From the NCBI GenBank assembly GCA_002687175.1, contig NYZP01000010.1, forward strand, positions 1 through 43,880: a stretch of 43,880 nt of DNA, read 5' to 3'. The notes below the pieces were generated by a model, which had not been told where the DNA came from, searched no databases, and was given only the letters and a program-made list of their open reading frames with translations. The stretch's first letter is position 1. The number at the start of each line of letters is the position of its first letter. This DNA is from Parcubacteria group bacterium. Lineage in GTDB: Bacteria; Patescibacteriota; Patescibacteriia; Buchananbacterales; UBA6539. Shown here piece by piece: positions 10,262 to 19,426 of the stretch. The position numbers and the translations under genes were made by a program.

Positions 10262-10358
10262 GACAGAATAACCTGCTTAAAAATTTGCAAACACCAATGA
10301 TAAAACCCTTGTTCCGCCCCTCACCTTGAGTGAGCAAAGCGAACGAAAGGATGATGGG

Positions 10359-10381
10359 GTCTGCAGACTTCTGAGCAGATT
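10359..10381 (+). repeat. Direct repeat copy 2 of ncRNA 3' closing strand
   Basis: GTCTGCAGACTTCTGAGCAGATT (1 mismatch to copy 1). Confidence 0.8.
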
Positions 10382-10409
10382 ATACTAAAATATAATATGC
10401 TTTAAAAAA

Positions 10410-10442
10410 ATCACCGCCCTATAAAAAGGGTGGTGATTTTTT
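10410..10442. terminator. Bidirectional intrinsic terminator
   Basis: AAAAAAATCACCGCCCT-ATAAAA-AGGGTGGTGATTTTTT. Confidence 0.85.
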
Positions 10443-12261
10443 ACTCTCCAATGATTGATTCAATGTACTCTTCTTCACTAAGTTCTGAATCAGGATCCCG
10501 GCCGACTAGCCAAGTCTCCCGCCAGGCCACGTAATGCGAATAAAAATCTTCATCAACAACCTCACCGTCAGGATATTTTACTGAATATTGAAAATAAGTA
10601 TCAGCACCTGGATGAGAGGACTCAACTCGTTTTAACTCTCCAGGTGACAAGTCATCGGTTAAAACATAACGTGGTGGTCCGGGTTTGGTTACATTATAAA
10701 TAGATGGCGGATTAGGTTCAATGGTAACTTCACGTCCATCATCAGTGCCATAAAATTCAAACACTAACTCATCGCCTTCCATTCTGGCAATAAATAAAAC
10801 ATGGTAGCCAGTATCATTTAAAAACTTCATATCTGGTGCTGGATCATAAATTGTGGCGTCCATCCCGGCTGGTTCATAGTAACGAACTCTATAAGAGTGA
10901 TTACGTCTAGCGGTGATCGGTAGACCTGACCACAAGGCTGCTCTAAAAGTGGTACTGCCAATCTGACAAAGCCCACCACCGTATTCGGGAATCGTGCGGT
11001 CGCCCTTAATCACTAACTCTTTCAAATAGCCATTAACACCGTCAATATCACCCAGGGCGTCAATCAACGAAAACTCTTCGTCCGGAGCAATAAGCACTCC
11101 GTTCAAGCTGTCAACTCCTGTACCAATGTTGTGCCTACGATTTACCGGACTCCCGGAAAAATCTGATCTGCCACGTCCCAGTAACTCTTTGATCCCTAGA
11201 TCATTAAGGTCCTCGGTTGCCACTTTGGCCAGATCAACTTCAACCACTAAATCAATGAGTAAATGTTCACCCATGATAATATTATTATTTAAAATCTGGT
11301 AGCTACTTTCTAAATTTAACTGCAGACCATCACGGCTTGATTGAAATTCCGAAACTCTCTCACCTTCAAGTTCAAACTTAGCGTCAACAGTTTCCACATT
11401 TATTTCTTTGGCGATTGATTCTAAAAATTCAAAAACTTTTTCCTGATTTGCGGCAATAACTACACTATCATCAAAAAGCTGGAACTCTAGCCATGATGTC
11501 AATTTATCTTTAGTTACTGGCCAAAGATCATCTTCATATTTTAAATTTATTAATTCAACATCTAAAATCCTATCCAAATCTTCCAAGGCTAGATTAGTTT
11601 GTTCTTTTTTGATTTCTGGTTCTTTAAAATCTAAGTCTAAACTAACTGGTTTAAAATCCAAATGAGTGATATTGTCTCTTAACTTTTTAGTGGCCAGTAA
11701 ATAATCAAAAACTACACCAGATTCTTCACCAAGCACTTCGGCTTCGCCATCTTTAATAACTAACTGAGCATTGATTGGTGGTTTTTCTAATTCAGAAAAA
11801 CTGGTCTGCAAATGATCAATTAATTCAAATTCATCAAGAACATAAGATACTGGAACTGTTGTTCCAAAAGCCAGAGTTTTAAGTTGGCTTGCAAAATTTT
11901 GAATAAAATTTCCTGACCGACCAACGTTTAGGGCAGCGTCAACGGTTCGTTGCCAATCAAAAACTAAAATTTGTTGGGCTAAATCAGGAGCCGTAGAAAT
12001 AACAATCGGATTTACCGAAACTTCTTTTTCCATTGATTTAAAAATTAAACCAGTAGACTGTATTTCGTCTTCAATAGCAAAAAACTGATCTAATAATTCT
12101 TGTTGATTTTTATTGCTAACGTCAATACCATTAATTTTTACCCCCGGAAAAACTCTTTGGGCATATGACAAGTTATAACTAATTCCAAAACCAAAAATAA
12201 AAATTAAAAAAATAGCGGTCAAAACTAACCACCCTTTATTTATTTTATATTTGGAAAACAT
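10441..12261 (-). CDS. VanW-family / YoaR-like membrane-anchored cell-wall protein
   Basis: N-terminal TM; IGTGVDSLNGVLIAPDEEFSLIDALG...GGGLCQIGSTTFRAALWSGLPITARRNHSYRVRYYEPAGMDATIYDP. Confidence 0.9.
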   Translation of the reverse strand: MFSKYKINKGWLVLTAIFLIFIFGFGISYNLSYAQRVFPGVKINGIDVSNKNQQELLDQFFAIEDEIQSTGLIFKSMEKEVSVNPIVISTAPDLAQQILVFDWQRTVDAALNVGRSGNFIQNFASQLKTLAFGTTVPVSYVLDEFELIDHLQTSFSELEKPPINAQLVIKDGEAEVLGEESGVVFDYLLATKKLRDNITHLDFKPVSLDLDFKEPEIKKEQTNLALEDLDRILDVELINLKYEDDLWPVTKDKLTSWLEFQLFDDSVVIAANQEKVFEFLESIAKEINVETVDAKFELEGERVSEFQSSRDGLQLNLESSYQILNNNIIMGEHLLIDLVVEVDLAKVATEDLNDLGIKELLGRGRSDFSGSPVNRRHNIGTGVDSLNGVLIAPDEEFSLIDALGDIDGVNGYLKELVIKGDRTIPEYGGGLCQIGSTTFRAALWSGLPITARRNHSYRVRYYEPAGMDATIYDPAPDMKFLNDTGYHVLFIARMEGDELVFEFYGTDDGREVTIEPNPPSIYNVTKPGPPRYVLTDDLSPGELKRVESSHPGADTYFQYSVKYPDGEVVDEDFYSHYVAWRETWLVGRDPDSELSEEEYIESIIGE

Positions 12262-12264
12262 GTT

Positions 12265-12531
12265 TTACTCTTTTGATTTACGGTCTTGTTTTAAAATTTG
12301 ATTCAAAATTGTTTTAGCTAAAACCTCTCGTTCCTTTTGATCAGTGTCGGCAGTTGATAGCACTAGTCTTACTTTTTTTCCGACAGCAATGTCTTCTGGT
12401 AAATTCTTAATAGGCCAGGTTAATTTTTGACCATCAGCTGTTTCAATAATGGCATCTTTATCCTTAAACTGTTTAATCTTACCAGAGATAAAGTAAGAGT
12501 TATTTAATTTGTCTAAGTCTGCTTCTGACAT
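12265..12531 (-). CDS. Hypothetical 88 aa protein
   Basis: Intact ORF directly upstream of the VanW gene; beta-rich appearance. Confidence 0.6.
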   Translation of the reverse strand: MSEADLDKLNNSYFISGKIKQFKDKDAIIETADGQKLTWPIKNLPEDIAVGKKVRLVLSTADTDQKEREVLAKTILNQILKQDRKSKE

Positions 12532-12611
12532 GCTTGCCCCGTACTTTAATTTTTATTTAAATTTACTTAAATCTACCATCTAAAATTAGTCCTTAAAAAT
12601 ATTACTATACC

Positions 12612-13049
12612 TTAGTCATCAGATACGGGGTCATCAGTTATTTTAATGGGTATATTACGTCGTTGATGGGATTTTGGTAAAGTAATAGTTAAGACTCCAT
12701 TTTTTAAATCCGCTGATATCTTATCACTTTGAACATCAGTTGGCAAGACAATTGACCGTGAAAAATTGCCCCAATAACATTCCTGGAAATAATAATCTTT
12801 TTCCTCAATTTCATGCTCCTGTTTTCGGCTACCACGGATAGTTAGAGTGTCATTGTGCATTGAAATTTCTATATCTTTGGGGCTAACTCCAGCAATGGTA
12901 GATTTAATATAAAGATTCTTGTTATCTTGAAAAACATCTAGTTGTAATTGACCCTCGTTATCACTACCCAACCAATTACCATCATAAAGTGAATCAGTAT
13001 CTTGATCATCAATGAAAATTTCTAAATTTTGTTTCTTTTTTCTGGCCAT
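12612..13049 (-). CDS. Hsp20/alpha-crystallin small heat-shock protein
   Basis: ISMHNDTLTIRGSRKQEHEIEEKDYYFQECYWGNFSRSIVLPTDVQSDKISADLKNGVLTITLPK. Confidence 0.93.
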   Translation of the reverse strand: MARKKKQNLEIFIDDQDTDSLYDGNWLGSDNEGQLQLDVFQDNKNLYIKSTIAGVSPKDIEISMHNDTLTIRGSRKQEHEIEEKDYYFQECYWGNFSRSIVLPTDVQSDKISADLKNGVLTITLPKSHQRRNIPIKITDDPVSDD

Positions 13050-13117
13050 AATTTTTTATTTTATCCCTCCAGGCGTTATTATTATAGATAATTTTTTAGC
13101 TTAAATCAAGTCAGAAA

Positions 13118-13146
13118 TTGATAACTGATTACCTAAATGTTATAAT
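13118..13146 (+). promoter_or_regulatory. Promoter of the radical SAM gene
   Basis: TTGATA-N17-TATAAT. Confidence 0.7.
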
Positions 13147-13205
13147 TTGTGTTAGTTCTTTATGCTCGCTCTTTACTAATTGAAACTCACATACGAGAGG
13201 ATAAA

Positions 13206-14927
13206 ATGATGTCTAGAGAATTGTTTAGGGTAATTGACCCAGGATACGGAAAAAGGAATATTTTCCGTTTCGCTGCCATGATCACTGTGTCTCTCGGACC
13301 AGTAGTTGTGGCAACGATAGCTAAATGGCTACTTCCTTGGCTTGATGCCGAGGTGGTTAGCGAAAATAACGTCAGCAAAAAACGTGGTGCTCCTCTAGAT
13401 GATGATGGCCTTATTGACCATATTGCCCTGCAAACACGAAATCGGGCAACAGTGGTTGGAATTTCTGCTAGTATCACTAACGCTGTACCACGAGCTCTAA
13501 GAATAATCGAAACATATGTTGGAATGTCAGATGACCTGCGACCAAAAGGCATTGTCGTTGGCGGCTGGCATGCCGGTGATGATCCTGAGCCTTTCCTTAG
13601 GGCTGGTGCAGATGTGGTTGTTCATGGCGAAGGTGAACTGATTATAGCGCAGTTAGTCGAGGCGTTAGCAACTGGTAAAAGCCTGGAAGAAATTCCGGGA
13701 ATTTCTTATTTTGATGGTGATGAGCTCAAGAGAAACTTGATCTCAAACCCAGCGCATCGAAACCTCAGCCAAGGCCAAGAAACCTTCCTGGCAGTTCCTC
13801 AAAGTGAGATAGAGTCCATGCCTGATCCGGATTTTGGTTTAGTGCGTTTTGCCAATATCAAACTGGTACCCGTAAGCCGAACTCGTGGTTGCACCGGACG
13901 CTGTAAATTCTGCCGCGTTAAAGGAGCAGCTCGCTACCTATCGCCGGAAAGATTGGTTGGTCAAATTCAAAATGGTTATAGCCAAGGGAAACGACGATTT
14001 TTCGTGGTTGATGACCGATGCGAAGAAGATATGATCGGTTTTATTGCTTGGCTCAAATTACTGGTCAACTGGATAGAGACCAACAACATCAAAGGATTAG
14101 ACATCAGTTGCCAATGTCGACTGTCACTAGCTGGTTTTAAACCATCAAGATCATCAGGCATTGAACTAACTGGGCCAGAAATCATGGCTCTGATGCGACG
14201 CGCATGTATCAACACGGTCTGCATTGGATTTGAATCGCCGATCAAAGAAGAATTAGACGCCATGTCCAAGCCAACCAAGCAGTCGATGATGTTGGAATGG
14301 GCGAAAACTTGGAAAAGCTTTGGTTTTCTGGTTCACGCCATGATGATCTTCGGATATCCAATCAGGAATGGAAGGCCTCTGCCACGCAACGCTAAAGGCG
14401 AGGTAATGACGGCAGCCGAAAGAGCCCAAGCCTTTTGGAGTTTTATCAAAAAAGCTGCTCCGACCTATCTCCAGGTGTTGATCTATTCACCGATTATCGG
14501 AACCGATGACCGTCAGTGGCTTGAAGTAGACGATCGAATCCTATCAGGCATTCCGCTGGAGCTTCATGATGGACTTCATGTTCTGTATCAGCCAGATGCC
14601 GGTAGCACTCCTCAGGAAGTTCAACACGAAGCAATTAATCTTTCGCGCAGGTTCTATGCCCGTCGAATCGCCAAATTTCAGTGGCTCGCCCTGGTTTGTC
14701 ATAGCCTTAAAGTGGCAAGCATCACCTGCTCGATGCCATTTATCTGGGCAGCCATCATGCCATTGCACGGCTTTAGATCTAGAGATGCCTGGCAATGGCC
14801 AAAGAGAATGAAACGGGTGGCAATCCGTCACTGGGGTGCCCAGTTCATTATTGTGAAGTTTCTCAAAAATCTTCATCCGTTTGAACGCTTATTAGCCAGA
14901 GTCAGCCATCAAGGTAACTCGGTTTAA
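13206..14927 (+). CDS. B12-binding-domain-type radical SAM protein
   Basis: SD GAGAGG before ATG 13206; Rossmann-like GIVVGGWHAGDDPEPFLRAGADVVVHGEGE and RTRGCTGRCKFCRVKG (CxxxCxxC). Confidence 0.88.
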   Translation: MMSRELFRVIDPGYGKRNIFRFAAMITVSLGPVVVATIAKWLLPWLDAEVVSENNVSKKRGAPLDDDGLIDHIALQTRNRATVVGISASITNAVPRALRIIETYVGMSDDLRPKGIVVGGWHAGDDPEPFLRAGADVVVHGEGELIIAQLVEALATGKSLEEIPGISYFDGDELKRNLISNPAHRNLSQGQETFLAVPQSEIESMPDPDFGLVRFANIKLVPVSRTRGCTGRCKFCRVKGAARYLSPERLVGQIQNGYSQGKRRFFVVDDRCEEDMIGFIAWLKLLVNWIETNNIKGLDISCQCRLSLAGFKPSRSSGIELTGPEIMALMRRACINTVCIGFESPIKEELDAMSKPTKQSMMLEWAKTWKSFGFLVHAMMIFGYPIRNGRPLPRNAKGEVMTAAERAQAFWSFIKKAAPTYLQVLIYSPIIGTDDRQWLEVDDRILSGIPLELHDGLHVLYQPDAGSTPQEVQHEAINLSRRFYARRIAKFQWLALVCHSLKVASITCSMPFIWAAIMPLHGFRSRDAWQWPKRMKRVAIRHWGAQFIIVKFLKNLHPFERLLARVSHQGNSV

Positions 14928-14937
14928 GTGTTCAATC

Positions 14938-14974
14938 CCGTCAACAAACTTACGAGTCTGTTGACGGTTTTTTT
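14938..14974 (+). terminator. Intrinsic terminator
   Basis: CCGTCAACA/TGTTGACGG stem then T8. Confidence 0.85.
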
Positions 14975-15133
14975 TAAATTAACTTCCACTACTTTTTTCT
15001 AAATAAAAAACCCGTCTTGTAACATTGTCAAAAGACGAGCAACAATTATCTTTAACCATGTTATAATGCGAATAATGCTCTTTGAAACAATCAAAAAAAG
15101 TCACAAAAAAATTTCTACATAAGGATGAAAATT

Positions 15134-16243
15134 ATGACAAATCTTGCTACAGAAAATATAGTTGCAGGACCATTGAGAGAAAAAATCGACATCATTGTCC
15201 TTTGTTCTCTCCATGTCCTTGGACTGACCATTGGAATGGCTCTTGGCTTAACAGCGGAGTGGATACTATTTGACGGTATTGAAGGTGGTATCATATCTAC
15301 TGCCGTTATTACCATCTGCTCAGTATTCTTTGGCCTAATACTAACCACCCGCTACTACTGTCAATTTACCAGTCAAGTATTGGAGCTCTTCAATATCAAC
15401 TTGATTGTGGCGGTGCATCTTATTGCTATAGTTGGCGGCAGCTACTACATGATTGCTCATTTTGCCTGGCAAAACATTGCATTAGGCGTGGCAATGTTTA
15501 TAATTTGTGGGCACGGCATTACTGCTGGCTATCATCGGCTATTCACTCACAGATCATACAAAACATTTCCTTGGATAGAAAAACTGCTTCTAATTGCTGC
15601 TGCCGCTTCAGTTCAAGGAAATGTAAAACAATGGTTATATGATCATCATCTGCATCATGGATCTGATAACAGACCTTCGGTTGTTAAAGATCCTTATGAC
15701 ATCAGGCGAGGATTGCTTTACGCCCATTTCGGATGGTTGTTCTGGAAAAGAAAATTGGCACCTGATAATATAATCCTTAGTCAATCAGCAGCCTGGCAGG
15801 TCAAATATTATGGCTGGCTAATGATCGGTTTTGGCTTTGGACTTCCGGGATTGATTGCTTGGCTATTATGGAACGACCCTTTGGGAGGCCTAATGGCCGG
15901 CGGATTTATCAGAGTTGTTTTGGAATGGCATGCCACTTGGTGCATAAATAGTGTTGCCCATAAGTTTGGCACTAATCCATTTAATCGACCTGATCAATCC
16001 CAGAACAGCTTTATCTTGTGTATTGTACTCCTGTTTTTAGGAGAGATGTGGCACAACAATCATCACGAATTTCCACCTGACTATCGTAGTGGCTTTAGCT
16101 GGTGGCAATTTGATTCCACTAAATGGCTTATTTGGACTATGTCCAAATTTGGACTTACCTGGGATCTAAAAAAAACCCCGCGTTGGAAAATTAAAAGAGC
16201 CCTTAAAAGAGCCAAAGGCCAAAGCCTTTCCTTGGGTTGCTAA
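15134..16243 (+). CDS. Acyl-CoA/acyl-lipid fatty acid desaturase
   Basis: Histidine boxes HRLFTHRSY, HHLHHGSDN, HNNHHEFP; multiple TM segments; SD AAGGA. Confidence 0.92.
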   Translation: MTNLATENIVAGPLREKIDIIVLCSLHVLGLTIGMALGLTAEWILFDGIEGGIISTAVITICSVFFGLILTTRYYCQFTSQVLELFNINLIVAVHLIAIVGGSYYMIAHFAWQNIALGVAMFIICGHGITAGYHRLFTHRSYKTFPWIEKLLLIAAAASVQGNVKQWLYDHHLHHGSDNRPSVVKDPYDIRRGLLYAHFGWLFWKRKLAPDNIILSQSAAWQVKYYGWLMIGFGFGLPGLIAWLLWNDPLGGLMAGGFIRVVLEWHATWCINSVAHKFGTNPFNRPDQSQNSFILCIVLLFLGEMWHNNHHEFPPDYRSGFSWWQFDSTKWLIWTMSKFGLTWDLKKTPRWKIKRALKRAKGQSLSLGC

Positions 16244-16256
16244 AAAATAAGCTAAC

Positions 16257-16298
16257 AGCTCGCCTTCTTTCTAAGATTAAAGGTGAGCTCTTTTTTTT
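16257..16298 (+). terminator. Intrinsic terminator
   Basis: AGCTCGCCTT/AAGGTGAGCT stem then T8. Confidence 0.85.
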
Positions 16299-16421
16299 AG
16301 TGTAGGGGTAGAAAAAATAGGCCTGCCAATGGCAAGAGATTTGAAATAATAAGAGAGTTAGTGTAATGTAATAACAGAAAAAAACAAAAAATTACGTTCT
16401 TTTCAAGGAGGCTGTAGAAAA

Positions 16422-16751
16422 ATGTTAAGAAGCGAATTCTTAGAAGCAGTGGCAAAATTGGGTCGACGTCGCAATGTAACTTGCCGAGTATCCGAAAGAG
16501 GAGTAATCCTCTTTAAATTCAGTGGTGATGCTAAAGAACGGCAAATTCTTCGGGCAGTCTGTTTGGCTACTCTTAAAATTCCGGTAAGTGACTGGGTAGC
16601 TGCTTACCCCAAGTTGCAGCTTTCCCTCCATACTGCTGGAAACGTTACTCTGGCATCAAAGTTTCCACTAAAACGCTGCCGCACCAGAGGAATACAAAAT
16701 ACTCGAAAGGAATTATTCCGTCTGCTTCAGTTATCAAAGGAGAGGCTGTGA
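16422..16751 (+). CDS. Hypothetical basic 109 aa protein
   Basis: SD AAGGAGG before ATG; downstream terminator. Confidence 0.6.
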   Translation: MLRSEFLEAVAKLGRRRNVTCRVSERGVILFKFSGDAKERQILRAVCLATLKIPVSDWVAAYPKLQLSLHTAGNVTLASKFPLKRCRTRGIQNTRKELFRLLQLSKERL

Positions 16752-16783
16752 ATAAGGTTGTTGATTTGACTGACCTTGCACTT

Positions 16784-16823
16784 CCCGTTCAATAATCTTA
16801 ATTGATTAATGAATGGGTTTTTT
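16784..16823 (+). terminator. Intrinsic terminator
   Basis: CCCGTTCA.TAATC/GATTA..GAATGGG stem then T6. Confidence 0.75.
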
Positions 16824-16844
16824 CTTTATATAAAAGCTAGATAG

Positions 16845-16873
16845 TTGACAAAGTAACCAAAATATGCTAGAAT
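16845..16873 (+). promoter_or_regulatory. Promoter of the FN3/PA14 surface protein gene
   Basis: TTGACA-N17-TAGAAT. Confidence 0.7.
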
Positions 16874-16898
16874 TTAACATTGTTAAATATAATAAATT

Positions 16899-19106
16899 AT
16901 GAATTCAAATATCTCTAAAAAATCAATTAAATTAGCCAAAAAGCTTATATTTTATCAGCTAGTTATTGCTATGTTAGCTGGTTTTTTGGTGCCTTTTAAT
17001 CAGGTTTTAGCTGTTACTACAGTGCCACTAACTATCAGTAATATTACTATTACTCAAACAGATAATAGTGCCACCATTACTTGGCGTATGAATCGACCGG
17101 CTTTTGGTAAGATAGAGTATGGTATTTATACTAATGATTATAACTGGGAGGTTAACACCAACCAGAAAACAGACGTTCAAGCTATCACCATTTCTGGATT
17201 ATTTCCGGAAACTGATTATTTTTTTAGGATTACCGCTGATGACGAGACTTCTGAGGTAATCTCGTTTGAACAAAGATTTGAAACATTGGAACAAGGCAAT
17301 AATAAATCCCCACTAATCTCTGGGGTTCAGGCCGCTTATTTAACGGGAACCACGGCCACCATTCAATGGTTTACTGACGAAGATGCTACATCCGAAATTG
17401 AATATGGTTTAACTACTAATTACGGTTCAACCAAATCTGACGGTCGTAGAGTTAAAATTCATGATGTTACTATATCTGGCCTGGTTGATGGTACCACTTA
17501 TCAATTTCGTGTTAAGTCAAAAGACAAAGACAACAATGTTTCCATTTGGTATAACATGTCTTTTAGAACTAAGTTTGGCACTAACACTGACCTGGATGAA
17601 TTAATAGTTTATAATATTGAACCATCAGGTGAAAACTTTATTAATGTAAAAGAAACTACGGCTGTAATTTCTTGGCGTACCAACAAGTTAGCTGAAGGAT
17701 CAGTTCGTTATGGTGAAACAACTTCCTATGGAAAAACTATTTACTCAAATCCCCCTCGAGATTTTACCCAAGACATAACTTTGATTAATTTAAAGCCAGG
17801 CACCACTTATTATTTTGCGATTGAAGTAAAGGATGTTTTTGGTAAAACCGCTAAAAGCAATGGTTACTCATTTGTTACCAAGTCTAGTGCTGATGATTTT
17901 GTTCCTGGTGAAGGTTATTTCAATGCTGGTGAAGTTTTAGGAACTACCAGTTGTAGCATAGACTCAAATACCGCCTTTGGCTTTTACGGACTTTATTATA
18001 ATTTAACGTCTGATCATCCGGACTTTGATTCCTGGAAAACTAACAAGGACATCGTGCCTCCAGTCGGACGACAAAATGATTGGTACAATTCGGAATACTT
18101 CAGTTTTAGCCAGATTGATTCTTCATTAAGATTTGGCTCAAAATTTTTACCAGTGGATGAAGGCAAGCTTGGTGACCCGTTTGGTTTTGCCGTCAATTGG
18201 CGCTCTATTATTAATGTTCCTGAAACTAATACTTACAATTTTAGCATATCCTCAGATGATGATTCATGGTTACTAATTGATGATAAAGTAGTTATTAATT
18301 TTGGTGGATTTCATTCGGCTTCTGAATCCAAGAATAAAATTAATTTAAGTGCTGGTTTTCATAAATTAGAAATTTTTTATGCTGAAAGACAATCTCCAGC
18401 TGCCGCCTTTACTCTTAATACGGACTCCCGATTAAAATTTCATCCTTTACCAGACGGCTGTGATATTGACGATATCGACAACAATAACCAAACAGAAATT
18501 AATCAGCCAGGTCAAGTCTTGGGAGTTAAACAGCCAGCGCCAGCGCCCGCTCCCGCTCCCGCGTACGCTTGTAATCCTGATTTAGGCTATACTCGTATTA
18601 CTGATTTATATAAAACTACTAACAGCCCTGACATTTGGGCCATCTTAGAAACTGGTCAAAAGCATTACATTACTTCACCAGCCGCTTTTAATAAATATCA
18701 GTGTGACTGGTCCAGAATCAGAACTGTCTCTCAAACTACTTTAAATAGTTATGATAGTGCCACTTTAGTACGTACACCAGAAAATGCTACTATCTATCAT
18801 TTATTCCAAAGACCAGAACGTCAGTGGTTAAGAATTAACATTCCTTCACCAACTGTCTTTATTACTTATCCAAATAACTTTTGGGGTAATGTCGCTAGAC
18901 TTGATGCCTTGGACCTAAACTCTTATCCTGATGTCAGATTAATGAAAGCAATTGGTCTGCCAGAAGTTTACTTAATTGAAGGTAGCTTAAAACGACACAT
19001 TAAAACCGAAGCCGCTTTTGAAGGTTTAGGTTATGACTGGGCCGAAGTGGTTGAAATTAACGAGATTCACTTAGACAGTTACGAAGACGGTTTAGTTATT
19101 GACTAA
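16899..19106 (+). CDS. Secreted/surface protein with three FN3-like repeats and a PA14/fibro-slime-like domain
   Basis: Signal peptide; repeated ATITWRMNRPAFGKIEYG / ATIQWFTDEDATSEIEYG / AVISWRTNKLAEGSVRYG; NFSISSDDDSWLLIDDKVVINFGG; PAPAPAPAP linker. Confidence 0.82.
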   Translation: MNSNISKKSIKLAKKLIFYQLVIAMLAGFLVPFNQVLAVTTVPLTISNITITQTDNSATITWRMNRPAFGKIEYGIYTNDYNWEVNTNQKTDVQAITISGLFPETDYFFRITADDETSEVISFEQRFETLEQGNNKSPLISGVQAAYLTGTTATIQWFTDEDATSEIEYGLTTNYGSTKSDGRRVKIHDVTISGLVDGTTYQFRVKSKDKDNNVSIWYNMSFRTKFGTNTDLDELIVYNIEPSGENFINVKETTAVISWRTNKLAEGSVRYGETTSYGKTIYSNPPRDFTQDITLINLKPGTTYYFAIEVKDVFGKTAKSNGYSFVTKSSADDFVPGEGYFNAGEVLGTTSCSIDSNTAFGFYGLYYNLTSDHPDFDSWKTNKDIVPPVGRQNDWYNSEYFSFSQIDSSLRFGSKFLPVDEGKLGDPFGFAVNWRSIINVPETNTYNFSISSDDDSWLLIDDKVVINFGGFHSASESKNKINLSAGFHKLEIFYAERQSPAAAFTLNTDSRLKFHPLPDGCDIDDIDNNNQTEINQPGQVLGVKQPAPAPAPAPAYACNPDLGYTRITDLYKTTNSPDIWAILETGQKHYITSPAAFNKYQCDWSRIRTVSQTTLNSYDSATLVRTPENATIYHLFQRPERQWLRINIPSPTVFITYPNNFWGNVARLDALDLNSYPDVRLMKAIGLPEVYLIEGSLKRHIKTEAAFEGLGYDWAEVVEINEIHLDSYEDGLVID

Positions 19107-19143
19107 GCAAGGTATTTAAGATATTATAATTTAGTTACAATTT

Positions 19144-19166
19144 AAATCCGCCTTCGGGCGGATTTA
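19144..19166 (+). terminator. Palindromic hairpin, possible weak terminator
   Basis: AAATCCGCC-TTC-GGGCGGATTT. Confidence 0.5.
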
Positions 19167-19172
19167 TGGTAT

Positions 19173-19223
19173 GGGGCCATCGCTCGCCTCGCTTTGCTTA
19201 GGCGAAGCGGGTCTAGTGGTTAG
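19173..19223 (+). pseudogene. tRNA-Glu 5' fragment interrupted by a 29-nt GC-rich insert
   Basis: GGGGCCATCG + CTCGCCTCGCTTTGCTTAGGCGAAGCGGG + TCTAGTGGTTAG; removing the insert restores 22 nt identical to the tRNA-Glu 5' end. Confidence 0.8.
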
Positions 19224-19256
19224 TCTCAAAAATGTACTAAATTGAAAAGTAAATAA

Positions 19257-19328
19257 GGGGCCATCGTCTAGTGGTTAGGACACCAGGTTTTCATCCTGGC
19301 AACCGGGGTTCGATTCCCCGTGGCCCTA
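19257..19328 (+). tRNA. tRNA-Glu(UUC)
   Basis: Cloverleaf by eye: GGGGCCA/TGGCCCT acceptor, CCAGG-TTTTCAT-CCTGG anticodon arm, CGGGG-TTCGATT-CCCCG T arm; CCA not encoded. Confidence 0.95.
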
Positions 19329-19387
19329 AAAATCCATTCAACACATATAGACCGCCTGAAATGGCGGTTTTATGGTAGAATAAATAT

Positions 19388-19426
19388 ATGAGAAAATTAT
19401 TTTTAACCATTACTACAAAAATATGA
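19388..19426 (+). CDS. Possible 12-codon leader peptide coupled to the next gene
   Basis: TAGAAT -10 six nt upstream of ATG; MRKLFLTITTKI*, stop overlaps start of next ORF (ATGA). Confidence 0.35.
   Translation: MRKLFLTITTKI

Larger units (their letters stand above)
9997..10381 (+). ncRNA. Candidate structured non-coding RNA of unknown family
   Basis: Own promoter and downstream terminator; closing helix 9997-10020/10238-10261 (alternative 10359-10381); hairpins 10087-10109/10145-10167 and 10182-10197/10219-10234; possible pseudoknot 10051-10064/10166-10179. Confidence 0.6.

Noticed and set aside
9997-10381. RNase P RNA, tmRNA or group I/II intron
   Set aside because: None of the core motifs (e.g. 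GAGGAAAGUCC, a tmRNA tRNA-like 3' end with CCA, domain V) are visible; the AATAACCTGCTTA similarity to the E. coli tmRNA is judged coincidental.
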